Assembly: GCA_963837335.1 (NCBI GenBank)
Contig: CAWINS010000013.1
Coordinates: forward strand, 1-64,000
Direction: 5' to 3'
Length of the DNA: 64,000 nucleotides
From: RYN-230 sp963837335
GTDB lineage: Bacteria; Actinomycetota; Actinomycetes; Streptosporangiales; Streptosporangiaceae
The translations under genes and the position numbers were made by a program. Shown here piece after piece: positions 26,604-35,231 of the stretch. Positions within the stretch are counted from its first letter, which is position 1. Each line of letters begins with the position of its first letter. The notes below the pieces were generated by a model. It was not told the origin of the DNA and searched no databases. It saw only the letters and a list, made by a program, of their open reading frames with translations.

Positions 26604-27597
26604 AACGCTCCGGCTTGGCCGAGCGCGAGGTGAGCAGCATGGCCGCCTGGCTCAGGGCGATCTGCCCGTGCATCACGCCCACCACCACCTCGGTGATGGG
26701 CATCTCCACGGCGTGGCTGCGGGCCAGTTCCAGGATCGGCCCGGCCGACTTGGCGCCCTCGGCGACCTGCGTGCTGACCGCGGCCACATCGGCCACGGCC
26801 ATGCCCCGGCCCAGCATCTCGCCGAACGCCCGGTTCCGCGACAGCGGGGAACTGCACGTGGCGACCAGGTCACCGAGACCGGCCAGGCCGGCGAACGTGT
26901 GCTGGTCCGCGCCGAGCGCCGCGCCGAGGCGGGTGATCTCGGCCAGCCCGCGGGTGATCAGGGTGGCCCGGGTGTTGTCCCCGGTGCCCATGCCGACCGC
27001 GATCCCGATCCCCAGCGCGATCACGTTCTTGACCGCGCCGCCCAGCTCGCAGCCGATCACGTCCGGGTTGGTGTACGGCCGGAAGTACGGGGTGTGGCAG
27101 TCCTGCTGGAGCCGTTTAGCCAGCGTGTCGTCGGTACAGGCGACCACGGTGGCGGCGTGCTGGCGCTCGGCTATCTCCCGGGCCAGGTTCGGCCCGGAAA
27201 TGACCGCGATCCGGTCCGGGCCGGCCCCGGTGACGTCGGCGATCACCTGGCTCATCCGCTCATGGGTACCGAGCTCGATGCCCTTCATCAGGCTGACGAA
27301 GGCCGCCCCGGCGGGCAGCAGATCCCGCCAGGCCGTGAGGTGATGGCGCAGCGTCTGGGCGGGGACGGCCAGCACGACGAGGTCCGCCCCGTCCAGCACC
27401 CGGTCCGCGTCGGCGCTGGCGGTCAGCTCGGCCGGCAGCGTGATACCCGGGAGATAGTCCGGGTTCTCATGCCGCGCGTTGATCGTCGCGACCAGGTCTG
27501 GCCGGCGGCCCCACAGCCTGACCGGGGTGCCGGCGTCGCAGAGCACCTGGGCGAAGGTGGTGCCCCACATGCCGGCCCCCATGACGGCCGCGTTCAC
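26593..27597 (-). CDS. gpsA: Glycerol-3-phosphate dehydrogenase [NAD(P)+]
   Basis: The 334-residue enzyme makes sn-glycerol 3-phosphate for phospholipids. It has the Rossmann loop GAGMWGTTFAQVL, the segment ISGPNLAREIAE, the catalytic lysine region GGAVKNVIALGIGIAVGM and GLAGLGDLVATCSSPLSRNR. Its start overlaps the plsC stop by four bases and its stop overlaps the next gene, fitting one lipid/cell-wall operon with PlsC acting on its product. Confidence 0.97.
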   Translation of the reverse strand: MNAAVMGAGMWGTTFAQVLCDAGTPVRLWGRRPDLVATINARHENPDYLPGITLPAELTASADADRVLDGADLVVLAVPAQTLRHHLTAWRDLLPAGAAFVSLMKGIELGTHERMSQVIADVTGAGPDRIAVISGPNLAREIAERQHAATVVACTDDTLAKRLQQDCHTPYFRPYTNPDVIGCELGGAVKNVIALGIGIAVGMGTGDNTRATLITRGLAEITRLGAALGADQHTFAGLAGLGDLVATCSSPLSRNRAFGEMLGRGMAVADVAAVSTQVAEGAKSAGPILELARSHAVEMPITEVVVGVMHGQIALSQAAMLLTSRSAKPERYGV

Positions 27598-28469
27598 GTC
27601 GGCTTCGCCTCGCGCGGGTCGTCACCCGGTGCGGCCGGTACCGGGTTGTCAGGCGCCCCGTTATCCGGCACCGGGTTATCCGGGTCTGCGGAGTCCTGGC
27701 CGGCGGCATCGGCCTGTCCCCGGGCGGCCTGGCGTGCGGCCCGGCGGGCCAGGGCCGGGTGGTAGGGGGAGGCGGGCGGCTGCCCGCCGCGCAACTCGGC
27801 CAGCAGCTTCGCAATGTCGCCCATGATGGCGTTCGTGGCCCCGCGCAGCACGTCCCGGGTCAGCGGCTTCCCCTCGTACTCGCTCAGGTCCACGGGCGGC
27901 CCGGCCAGCATCCGGACCAGCTTGCGCGGCATCGCGTGCGGCTTGACCTCGCCGTACGGGAGGATGTCCTGCGCCCCCCACTGGGCGACCGGGATGACCG
28001 GGACCCCGGTGGCCAGGGCCAGCCGGGCCACCCCGGTCTTGGCCACCATCGGCCACTGGTCCGGGTCGCGGGTGGCGGTGCCCTCCGGGTAGATGATCAC
28101 GCACTCGCCGTGGGCCAGGGCCTGCTCGGCGACCTTCAGCACGTTCGCCGCGTCGGCTTCCCCCCGGCGCACCGGCAGCTGGCCGAGCACCCGCAGGAAC
28201 GGGCCGATCAGCTTCACGTCGAACGCCGACGACTTGATCATGAATGCCGGGTACCGCCCGGCCTCGTGCACGAACAGCGACATGGCCGGCCAGTCCGCGT
28301 ACGACAGGTGGTTGGCCGCGACCAGCATGCCGCCCTCGCGCGGGAAATGCTGGTAACCCTGCCAGTCCCGCTTCATCAGCGACTTGATCAGCGGGGGGAG
28401 CACGACCTTGGTGCCGTTCCGCCACGCCTGGGAGTAACCCCGGTCCTTCCGCGCGCTCATCGCTGCCAC
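27594..28469 (-). CDS. plsC: 1-acyl-sn-glycerol-3-phosphate acyltransferase
   Basis: The 291-residue acyltransferase has the NHLSYADWP (HX4D) catalytic motif, the FPREGG segment before it, and YPEGTATRDP as the phosphate-binding motif. It acylates lysophosphatidic acid to phosphatidic acid at the membrane. The C-terminus of about 60 residues is Pro/Asp/Ala-rich and contains the pattern PDNPVPDNGAPDNP. An ATG nine bases inside (28460) is an equally good start. It is the first gene of the operon. Confidence 0.94.
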   Translation of the reverse strand: MAAMSARKDRGYSQAWRNGTKVVLPPLIKSLMKRDWQGYQHFPREGGMLVAANHLSYADWPAMSLFVHEAGRYPAFMIKSSAFDVKLIGPFLRVLGQLPVRRGEADAANVLKVAEQALAHGECVIIYPEGTATRDPDQWPMVAKTGVARLALATGVPVIPVAQWGAQDILPYGEVKPHAMPRKLVRMLAGPPVDLSEYEGKPLTRDVLRGATNAIMGDIAKLLAELRGGQPPASPYHPALARRAARQAARGQADAAGQDSADPDNPVPDNGAPDNPVPAAPGDDPREAKPT

Positions 28470-28549
28470 CCGCTCATCCGGGGATCTCCCGCTCTCGTCC
28501 GGCTGGTCGTCATCGCAGTCAGTCTCCCGTTCCGCCCGCCACCGTGTAC

Positions 28550-28622
28550 AGGCAAACCCGGACGAGGCAGACCCGGCGAGGCAAACGCCTCAGGGTAAAC
28601 CTCTCCAGGCCAACCCGGGACG
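28550..28622. repeat. Degenerate ~15-bp direct repeats in a divergent promoter region
   Basis: The words AGGCAAACCCGGACG, AGGCAGACCCGGCG, AGGCAAACGCCTC and AGGCCAACCCGGGACG follow one another between plsC and the CofC gene. They may be chance or a regulator array. Confidence 0.35.
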
Positions 28623-28665
28623 ACGCTGTCCGCACGCCCGATCAACCCGCCGCGCTGAGCACAGT

Positions 28666-29317
28666 ATGGTCACCGGTGTGACCGAGATGCCGCTCACCTG
28701 GTCGGTGGTGATCCCCGTCAAGGTACTTGCCCGGGCCAAATCCCGGCTCGCCGGCCTGGCCGGCCCGGCTCGGCCGGAACTGGCGCTGGCCATGGCGGCG
28801 GATACGGTCCGGGCGGCGGCGGCGTGCCCCGCGGTCGCGACCGTCGTCGTGGTGACGGACGACCCGGCGGCGGCCAGCACGCTGAGCGCGCTGGGGGCCT
28901 GGGTGGTCGCCGACGAGCCAGACTCCGGGCTCAATCCGGCCCTCGCGCACGGCGCGGCCGTGGCCGCGGCCAAGTGGCCGGATCGCGGCACGGCGGCGAT
29001 GGCCGCGGACCTGCCCGCGCTGCGGCCCGCGGAACTCGACCGCGGGCTCCGGGTCGGCCGCCCAGTGGCCGGAGGCGTTCGTGGCCGACGCGGCAGGCAC
29101 CGGCACCACGCTGTACGCGGCCCGGCCCGGGGCGGCGTTCCGGCCGCGTTTCGGGCCGGGTTCGGCGTCCCGGTACCGGGACGGCGGGGCCGCCGAGATC
29201 TTGCTGGCCGATGTGCCCAGCCTCCGGTCGGACGTGGACACCCCGGCCGACCTGCACAACGCGATCAGCCTGGGAGTGGGCCCGCGCACCGCCGAACTGG
29301 CCGCGCAGCTCAGCTGA
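28666..29317 (+). CDS. cofC: 2-phospho-L-lactate/PEP guanylyltransferase (F420 synthesis), frame broken
   Basis: The sequence encodes CofC/FbiD, which activates phosphoenolpyruvate or phospholactate with GTP for coenzyme F420. The first frame reads WSVVIPVKVLARAKSRLAG and AAMAADLPALRPAELDRGL; the second begins EAFVADAAGTGTTLYAA and runs through SDVDTPADLHNAISLG. The change lies at about 29045-29054 and needs removal of one base in a C/G-rich run. Joined, the product has the normal ~215 residues. Given similar breaks in essential genes nearby, sequencing error is more likely than a real pseudogene. Confidence 0.87.
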
Positions 29318-29326
29318 GTCCCGGGC

Positions 29327-29491
29327 CTAACGGCTCGGGCGGCGACGTCGGCTCAGCCGGAACCCGACCACGATGAGATCCACCAGGATCACGGCGATGC
29401 CGATGAGCAGCAGGTAGAACAGGCCCTTCACGACCACGCCCACGATCCCCAGCGCGATGGCCACGATGACCAGGAGCAAGAACAGCACCAT
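29327..29491 (-). CDS. Small two-helix membrane protein
   Basis: A 54-residue frame starts at ATG 29491 and stops at TAG 29327. It is almost wholly hydrophobic: one span at residues 3-22, a short KGLF turn, a second span to about 45, and a basic end SRRRRPSR. This is typical of small actinobacterial membrane proteins such as the DUF6458 group, which I name only as a resemblance. It is 23 bases downstream of the PRC-barrel gene on the same strand. Confidence 0.7.
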   Translation of the reverse strand: MVLFLLLVIVAIALGIVGVVVKGLFYLLLIGIAVILVDLIVVGFRLSRRRRPSR

Positions 29492-29514
29492 CCGAGGACT
29501 CCGATCCCGACTGC

Positions 29515-29871
29515 TCAGCGCCGGGCGAGGCGGCGCTCGCCGCTCGCCCCGGGCTGGTATTCGAGGTTGTAGTGCTTGAAGACCGCTTCCTCGTCACCGG
29601 CCGGCAGTTCCCCGTCGGTGTCGATGGACGGCGAGCCCTTCACCTGGCTGCGCGGGTAGCGGACCTTGAGGTAGCCCGGTCCCACGACGGCCTCGTTCAG
29701 GGGCACGAACACCAGCCGGTGCCGGGTCGGCAGGCCCACCGTGATGGTCGCGAACGAGGGCTCGTCACTGCCGGTATCGACGTATACGGACTCAAGCGTC
29801 CCGATCTTGTGGCCGGCGTCATCGACCACATCGTGGCCCCGCCATTCCCGGATATCAGCCGCCTCGAACAT
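29515..29871 (-). CDS. PRC-barrel domain protein
   Basis: The 118-residue product has a PRC-barrel fold in residues 5-80 (WRGHDVVDDAGHKIGTLESVYVD and HRLVFVPLNEAVVGPGYLKVRYP) followed by a short tail containing EEAVFKHYNLEY. PRC-barrel proteins of this kind are common, poorly characterised stress-associated proteins in actinobacteria. The small membrane protein downstream may be its operon partner. Confidence 0.85.
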   Translation of the reverse strand: MFEAADIREWRGHDVVDDAGHKIGTLESVYVDTGSDEPSFATITVGLPTRHRLVFVPLNEAVVGPGYLKVRYPRSQVKGSPSIDTDGELPAGDEEAVFKHYNLEYQPGASGERRLARR

Positions 29872-30013
29872 GCTGGCCCTCCTGAGCTCTCTGTGGCCGT
29901 ACTACCCAGCCATCTCCTGGTCATCCGGAGATCGTCAGGGAGGTGCCTGGCGGATGCCTCAGCCGGGCAGCGCTGCGCCGCCCCGGACCGGAGCCGGGCA
30001 GCGGGCGGGAGGC

Positions 30014-30247
30014 CTAGATGTGCACGATGGGACAGGTCAGCGTCCTGGTGATACCGCTCACACACTGGATCTGGGCGACAACGAGCTTCCCGAGGTCATC
30101 TACGTTGCCCGCTTCGGCCCGGACGATCACGTCATAGGGTCCGGTTACGTCCTCGGCGAGGGTCACCCCCTTGATGTCCCCGATGCGGCGAGCGACGTCA
30201 GCGGCTTTTCCCACTTCGGTCTGCACGAGGATGTAAGCCTGGACCAT
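30014..30247 (-). CDS. Stand-alone Lrp/AsnC ligand-binding (RAM) domain protein
   Basis: The 77-residue product is just the RAM/AsnC_trans_reg domain (AYILVQTEVGKAADVARRI, then GPYDVIVRAEA and a C-terminal TRTLTCPIV) with no DNA-binding domain. Such proteins bind small amino-acid-like ligands or modulate full Lrp regulators. It lies divergently before thiL, a common actinobacterial arrangement. I used the ATG at 30247 where the domain begins. Confidence 0.88.
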   Translation of the reverse strand: MVQAYILVQTEVGKAADVARRIGDIKGVTLAEDVTGPYDVIVRAEAGNVDDLGKLVVAQIQCVSGITRTLTCPIVHI

Positions 30248-30330
30248 GCGTCCTCCCGGAGGGGCCTCATTGCCTTCGGCCGGAATGGCCACGCTACCCT
30301 AAATTCAAAGACGGCAGCCGGGAGGGCCCC

Positions 30331-31269
30331 ATCACCGTCTCGGATCTGGGTGAATTCGGGCTTATCGCGGCGCTGGCCGCCCGTTTCCCGCCGGCCCCGG
30401 GCACGCTGGTGGGCATCGGCGACGACGCGGCGGTGCTCCAGGCCCCCGACGGGCGCGTGGTCGCCAGCACTGATCTACTCGTCGAGAACCGGCATTTCCG
30501 CCGGGACTGGTCGTCCGCGCGCGAGATCGGCGGCAAGGCCGCGGCCCAGAACCTCGCGGACATCGCGGCGATGGGCGCGGTGCCCACCACCCTCCTGGTC
30601 GGCCTCGCGGCTCCCGCGGATCTGCCCGTGGCCTGGGCCGAGGACATGGCGGCTGGCCTGGCAGACGAGTGCTCCCGGGTCGGCGCGACCGTGGCCGGCG
30701 GCGATCTCTCCGGTGCGCCCCTGATCATGCTGGCGGTGACCGCACTGGGGAACCTGGAGGGCCGGGCCCCGGTCACCCGGGCCGGGGCCCGGCCCGGGGA
30801 CGTGGTGGCCGTGGCGGGCGTGCTCGGCCATTCCGCGGCCGGCCTGGCCCTGCTCCGGGCCGGCCTATCCGAGCCCGCGGACCTGCTGGCCGCGCACCGC
30901 TGGCCGCATCCGGACTACCCGGCGGGGCCGGACGCGGCGCGACTGCGTGCCACGTCGATGATCGACGTCAGCGACGGCCTGGTGCAGGATCTCGGGCACC
31001 TGGCCGGGCAGAGCGGGGTCCGCATCGACGTGACCACCGCCCGGCTGCCGGTCAGTAACGTTCTGCGCGCCGCCGCCGATGCACTAGGCGGGCCGGATCC
31101 CCTGGACTGGGTGCTCACCGGCGGTGAGGACCATGGCCTGGTGGCCACCTTCCCGCCGGAGGTGCCCGTGTCCGCGCGGTGGTCCGTGGTGGGGCAGGTC
31201 CGTGAAGGTCAGGGCGTGTGGGTGGATTCGCGGCGATCTGAGGGGTTGTCCGGATGGAATCATTTTTGA
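30331..31269 (+). CDS. thiL: Thiamine-monophosphate kinase, apparent ATC start
   Basis: ThiL phosphorylates thiamine monophosphate to the diphosphate cofactor. The conserved N-terminal metal/ATP motif GIGDDAAVL, the ASTDLLVENRHFRRDW segment, IGGKAAAQNLADIAAMGA and GEDHGLVATF are all present. No ATG or GTG gives the usual first 26 residues (DLGEFGLIAALAARF); the first canonical start is GTG 30409. An ATC at 30331 stands five bases after GGAGG exactly where family members begin, so either ATC is the start or an ATG has been misread. Confidence 0.9.
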   Translation: MTVSDLGEFGLIAALAARFPPAPGTLVGIGDDAAVLQAPDGRVVASTDLLVENRHFRRDWSSAREIGGKAAAQNLADIAAMGAVPTTLLVGLAAPADLPVAWAEDMAAGLADECSRVGATVAGGDLSGAPLIMLAVTALGNLEGRAPVTRAGARPGDVVAVAGVLGHSAAGLALLRAGLSEPADLLAAHRWPHPDYPAGPDAARLRATSMIDVSDGLVQDLGHLAGQSGVRIDVTTARLPVSNVLRAAADALGGPDPLDWVLTGGEDHGLVATFPPEVPVSARWSVVGQVREGQGVWVDSRRSEGLSGWNHF

Positions 31270-31341
31270 GGCCCGAACAACCATCACTCCCCGTATCCAT
31301 CAAATTACAAGCGTGTTACTACAGTTAGCCTGCCCTTTTCG

Positions 31342-31351
31342 TAGGTATAAA
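31342..31351 (+). promoter_or_regulatory. Possible -10 element of a near-leaderless promoter
   Basis: TAGGTATAAA lies seven bases before the ATG at 31359 in a short AT-rich stretch. A start of transcription at or close to the ATG would be expected. No convincing -35 element is visible. Confidence 0.35.
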
Positions 31352-31358
31352 CCCCCCA

Positions 31359-32428
31359 ATGCGATCACCGGGCCAAAGAGCAGTACCCCGGCACCGGGCG
31401 CCGTCTGCGGCCGCCCGCGTGCGGGCCTGTGCGGCCCGCATCCTGGGCGCCGCAGGCCGCGGGCGGCGCGGCCCGGATGGGGTGCTGGCCAGCGCGGATG
31501 AGGTGCTGACCGGCCCGGATGACGTACTGGCCGGCCCGGATGACGGCGGGCCGCGGATGAGGCGGGCCCGGATGACGTGCTCGCGGGCCCGGGCGGCGCG
31601 CCTGGCCGCAGCCAGAGCCGGGTCCGGGCACGCGGGCCGCGCCGGCGCCGCTCATCGTCTGGCGGGAGGCGGATCAGCCCGGCACTGCGCAGGCTCGTCG
31701 TCACCCCCACGTTCGCCGCAGGGCTGGGCGTGGTCGTGGCCGCGTTCCTGGCGGCCAACATGTCCCGGACCGTGCTGCACTTCAGCGCCCCCATCCCCGG
31801 CAACCAGTGCTCGGCCGCGGGCTGTCACGCCCAGGAACCGCACGGTGGCACGCTCGCCTCCGCCCGCCCCGGGGTGCACATCACGCCCAGCGCCCCGGCG
31901 CCCGGCTCGGTCACCGCGATCCAGCCCGGTGGCAGCCAGCCCGGTGGCAGCCAGCCCGGTGGCAGCCAGTCCGGTGTTAGCCAGCCCGGTGGCAGCCAGC
32001 CCGGTGGTAGCCAGCCCAGTGGTGGCGGGCAGGGCGGGGCCGCGCCGGCGGCCGGGGGCAGCGGCGGGCCGCAGCCCAGCGTGGGCAGCCAGGCGTTCAG
32101 CATCACCTACCAGCAGGTCGAGCAGTGGCCGGGCGGCTTCGCGGACCAGATCACGATCCGCGGGCTCAGCGGGACCAGGGCCCAGACCTGGAGCCTGGCT
32201 TTCGGCTACCCCGGGGCGCGCATCGCGGGCGTCCAGGGCGCGCACTGGGAGCCGGGCCGGCCCGGGGCCGGGGTGGCGCAGGGCGTGTCGTGGCCCGGCT
32301 GGGGGCAGACGCACCGCTCAGCGGCCACGGTACGGCTCACGGTCATCGTGGAGGGCCAGCCCGCCGCGCCGTCAGGCTGCGCCTTCGACGGCCAGCTCTG
32401 CACGTTCGGCGGGCGCGCGACCCCGTGA
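31359..32428 (+). CDS. Membrane-anchored protein with CX4CH motif and CBM2-like domain, frame broken
   Basis: The well-supported part (from about 31577) has one membrane span (LVVTPTFAAGLGVVVAAFLAAN), a possible haem-binding CSAAGCH (CX4CH), a QPGGS repeat linker and a C-terminal domain resembling carbohydrate-binding module family 2 (QWPGGFADQITIRGL, SWPGWGQTHRSAATV). The exported domain therefore may bind polysaccharide. Upstream, another frame starting at ATG 31359 encodes repeats of VLxGPDD that continue in the CBM frame as EAGPDDVLAGP, so a one-base loss near 31545 probably splits a single gene. The protein has no known function. Confidence 0.62.
31922..32026 (+). repeat. Seven 15-bp repeats encoding QPGGS linker
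   Basis: Seven in-frame copies of CAGCCCGGTGGCAGC, with a few substitutions, encode a flexible Gln-Pro-Gly-Gly-Ser linker between the membrane anchor and the CBM2-like domain. Confidence 0.92.
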
Positions 32429-32547
32429 CTGGGGCCGGTCAGGTCCTGCGTCACCGGGGTGGGCACGGTGGACGCCCGGTTTTCGTTAGGGAAAATAAGA
32501 CGCGTGACCGGCCGGGACCGGGGCTGACGGGCCGCCGGCCGGGCGGG

Positions 32548-32733
32548 CTAGCGGGTGACTTTGCCGGCCTTGATGCAGGACGTGCAGACCCGGACCCGCC
32601 GGCTGGTTCCCCCGGTGCGGGTCCGCATGATCTGGATGTTCGGGTTCCAGCGGCGCGGAGTCCGGCGGTGGGAGTGGGAGATGTTGTTGCCGAATCCCGG
32701 CCCCTTGCCGCATATCTCACAGACAGCAGACAC
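32548..32733 (-). CDS. rpmB: 50S ribosomal protein L28
   Basis: The 61-residue bL28 has the C+ zinc-binding form, with CEIC near the start and CTSC near the end, and the family core GNNISHSHRRTPRRWNPN. The GTG start at 32733 is preceded by AAGGAGCG. It diverges from recG, about 200 bases away. In many actinobacteria a DAK-domain (fatty-acid kinase-like) gene lies between these two; it is absent here. Confidence 0.95.
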   Translation of the reverse strand: MSAVCEICGKGPGFGNNISHSHRRTPRRWNPNIQIMRTRTGGTSRRVRVCTSCIKAGKVTR

Positions 32734-32935
32734 GGGACGCTCCTTGCATGCAGGTGGATGGTGCTGGCCAATGTGCCCGGGCTCAGGCTGCGGACACGTC
32801 ACCGCACCGCCGCGCCCTCGGGCAGGGCTCAGGATAACCGACCAGCCGCCCGGAGCGCGAATCAGCGCCGTCCCCGGGTGCCCGGCCCGCGTGGCCGGGC
32901 GCTTCTGTCGCCACCGCAGCCTATTCTGAGAGGCC

Positions 32936-35194
32936 ATGGCGAGGCTTGATGACCGGCTCGACCGGGAGTTCGACCCGCGGACGGCCAAAGTCCTGGCCAA
33001 GGCGCTGGACGTGCACACCGTGGGCGAGTTGCTGCGGCATTACCCGCGCCGCTACGAGCAGCGGGGCGAGCTGACCGACCTGGCCTCACTGCGCGACGGC
33101 GAGCACGTCACGGTGCTGGCCCAGATCTCCGCCGTCACCACCCGCACCATGAAGAACCGGCGGGGCAAGCTGACCGAGGTGACCGTCACCGACGGCCGCG
33201 GCACGCTGACCCTCGCCTTCTTCCGCCAGCCGTGGCGCGAGAAGGACATGAAGCCCGGCCTGCACGGCCTGTTCGCCGGCCAGGTGTCCTCCTACGGCCG
33301 CAAACGCCAGCTCATCCACCCCGACTGCGAGCTGCTCGGCACCGCGGACCCGGGGACCGAGATGGCCGCCGAGCACGCGGCCGAGGTCATCCCGGTGTAC
33401 CCGGCCACCAAGGATCTGGCGTCCTGGAAGATCGCCAAGGCGATGCGGACCGTGCTGGACACGCTCGACATCGCCGACGACCCGCTGCCCGCCGAGGTCC
33501 GCACCCGCTACGGCCTGCAGACCCAGCTGGCCGCGTGGCACGGCATCCACCGCCCGGTGGAGTTCGCCGACATCGAGCCCGCCCGGCTGCGGCTGAAGTG
33601 GGACGAGGCGTTCGTGCTCCAGGCCGTGCTGGCCCAGCGGCGGCGGGCCGAGGACGCGCTGCCGGCCACCCCGCGCATCCCGCGGCGCGGCGGCCTGCTC
33701 GAGGCGTTCGATGCCCGGCTGCCGTTCTCGCTGACCAAGGGCCAGCTGACCGCGGGCGAGGAGATCACCACCGCGCTGTGCCGGGAGCACCCCATGCACC
33801 GCCTGCTGCAGGGTGAAGTGGGCTCCGGCAAGACGTTGGTGGCGGTCCGGGCCATGCTCCAGGTCATCGACGACGGCGGGCAGGCGGCCCTGCTCGCCCC
33901 CACCGAGGTCCTGGCCCAGCAGCACTACCGCTCCATAACGCAACTGCTCGGCCCGCTCGCCCGGGCCGGCGAACTCGACGGCGCGGAGCACGCCACCCGG
34001 GTGGCCCTGCTCACCGGGTCGCAAGGGGCCAAGGTGCGCCGGGCGGCGCTGGAGGAGGTGGCCTCCGGGGCGGCGGGCATCGTGATCGGCACCCATACCC
34101 TGCTGTATCACCGGGTCCGGCTCGATGATCAGATCGTTTTTGCTGATCTGGGCCTGGTGGTGATCGACGAGCAGCACCGGTTCGGGGTGCAGCAGCGGGA
34201 CGCGCTGCGGGAGAAGGCCCGGGACAGCCGCCCGCACGTACTGGTCATGACGGCCACGCCCATCCCGCGCACGGTGGCCATGACGGTGTACGGCGACCTG
34301 GACGTGTGCACGCTGAGCGAGCTGCCCGCCGGGCGGGCGCCGATCACCACGCACGTGGTGCCCGCCGCGGACAAGCCGCACTACCTCGCGCGGACCTGGG
34401 AGCGGCTCCGCGAGGAGGTGGCGGGCGGCGGCCAGGCGTACGTGGTCTGCCCGCGCATCGGCGCCGAGGACAGCGCCGGGGAGCCTGGCCTGGAGGCGGA
34501 GGCGGGGGAGGACTCCGAGGCGGCCGGGGGCGACGACGGCAGCGACGGTGAGTACCAGCTCTACGAGGAGGACGCCGAGCGGCCGCCGCGGTCGGTCGTG
34601 GACCTGATGGCCGAGCTGGCCGACGGGCCGCTGGCCGGGCTGCGGATGCGCATGCTGCACGGGCGGATGCCCGCTGATGACAAGGACGCGGCCATGCGCG
34701 CCTTCGCCGACGGATCGGTGGACGTGCTGGTGGCCACCACGGTCGTGGAGGTCGGCGTGGACGTGCCGAACGCCACCATCATGGTGATCATGGATGCGGA
34801 CCGGTTCGGCGTGTCCCAGCTGCACCAGTTGCGCGGCCGGGTCGGCCGCGGCGGCAAGCCCGGGCTGTGCCTGCTGGTCACGGACTCGCCGCCGGGCAGC
34901 CCGGCCCGGGAGCGGCTGGAGGCGGTCGCGGCCACCGTGGACGGGTTCGCGCTGTCCCGGCTCGACCTCGAGCAGCGCCGGGAGGGCAACGTGCTGGGGG
35001 CCGTCCAGGCCGGCCGCAAGTCCGGGCTGAAGATGCTGACCCTGCTGCAGGACGAGGAACTGATCGTGCAGGCCCGGGTGGAGGCTCAGGCGCTGGTGGA
35101 CGGCGATCCCCAGCTGGCCGCCCACCCCGCCCTGGCCGGTGCGATCCGGACGCTGCTGGACGAGGAACAGGCCAAGTTCCTGGAGAAAGCGTGA
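32936..35194 (+). CDS. recG: ATP-dependent DNA helicase RecG
   Basis: The 752-residue helicase remodels stalled forks and Holliday junctions. It has an N-terminal wedge (OB) domain, Walker A GEVGSGKT (293-300), motif II DEQH (411-414) and the C-terminal helicase lobe with TTVVEVGVDVPNAT and QLRGRVGRG. An acidic insertion of about 40 residues (510-552, rich in Glu, Asp and Gly) interrupts the second helicase lobe and is not part of the standard fold; actinobacterial RecG proteins often have a linker there, though usually shorter. It starts an operon with rsmD and coaD. Confidence 0.97.
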   Translation: MARLDDRLDREFDPRTAKVLAKALDVHTVGELLRHYPRRYEQRGELTDLASLRDGEHVTVLAQISAVTTRTMKNRRGKLTEVTVTDGRGTLTLAFFRQPWREKDMKPGLHGLFAGQVSSYGRKRQLIHPDCELLGTADPGTEMAAEHAAEVIPVYPATKDLASWKIAKAMRTVLDTLDIADDPLPAEVRTRYGLQTQLAAWHGIHRPVEFADIEPARLRLKWDEAFVLQAVLAQRRRAEDALPATPRIPRRGGLLEAFDARLPFSLTKGQLTAGEEITTALCREHPMHRLLQGEVGSGKTLVAVRAMLQVIDDGGQAALLAPTEVLAQQHYRSITQLLGPLARAGELDGAEHATRVALLTGSQGAKVRRAALEEVASGAAGIVIGTHTLLYHRVRLDDQIVFADLGLVVIDEQHRFGVQQRDALREKARDSRPHVLVMTATPIPRTVAMTVYGDLDVCTLSELPAGRAPITTHVVPAADKPHYLARTWERLREEVAGGGQAYVVCPRIGAEDSAGEPGLEAEAGEDSEAAGGDDGSDGEYQLYEEDAERPPRSVVDLMAELADGPLAGLRMRMLHGRMPADDKDAAMRAFADGSVDVLVATTVVEVGVDVPNATIMVIMDADRFGVSQLHQLRGRVGRGGKPGLCLLVTDSPPGSPARERLEAVAATVDGFALSRLDLEQRREGNVLGAVQAGRKSGLKMLTLLQDEELIVQARVEAQALVDGDPQLAAHPALAGAIRTLLDEEQAKFLEKA

Positions 35195-35231
35195 GCCGGC
35201 CGCGGTGCACGGGCTGGCCGGGGGCGCCGCG

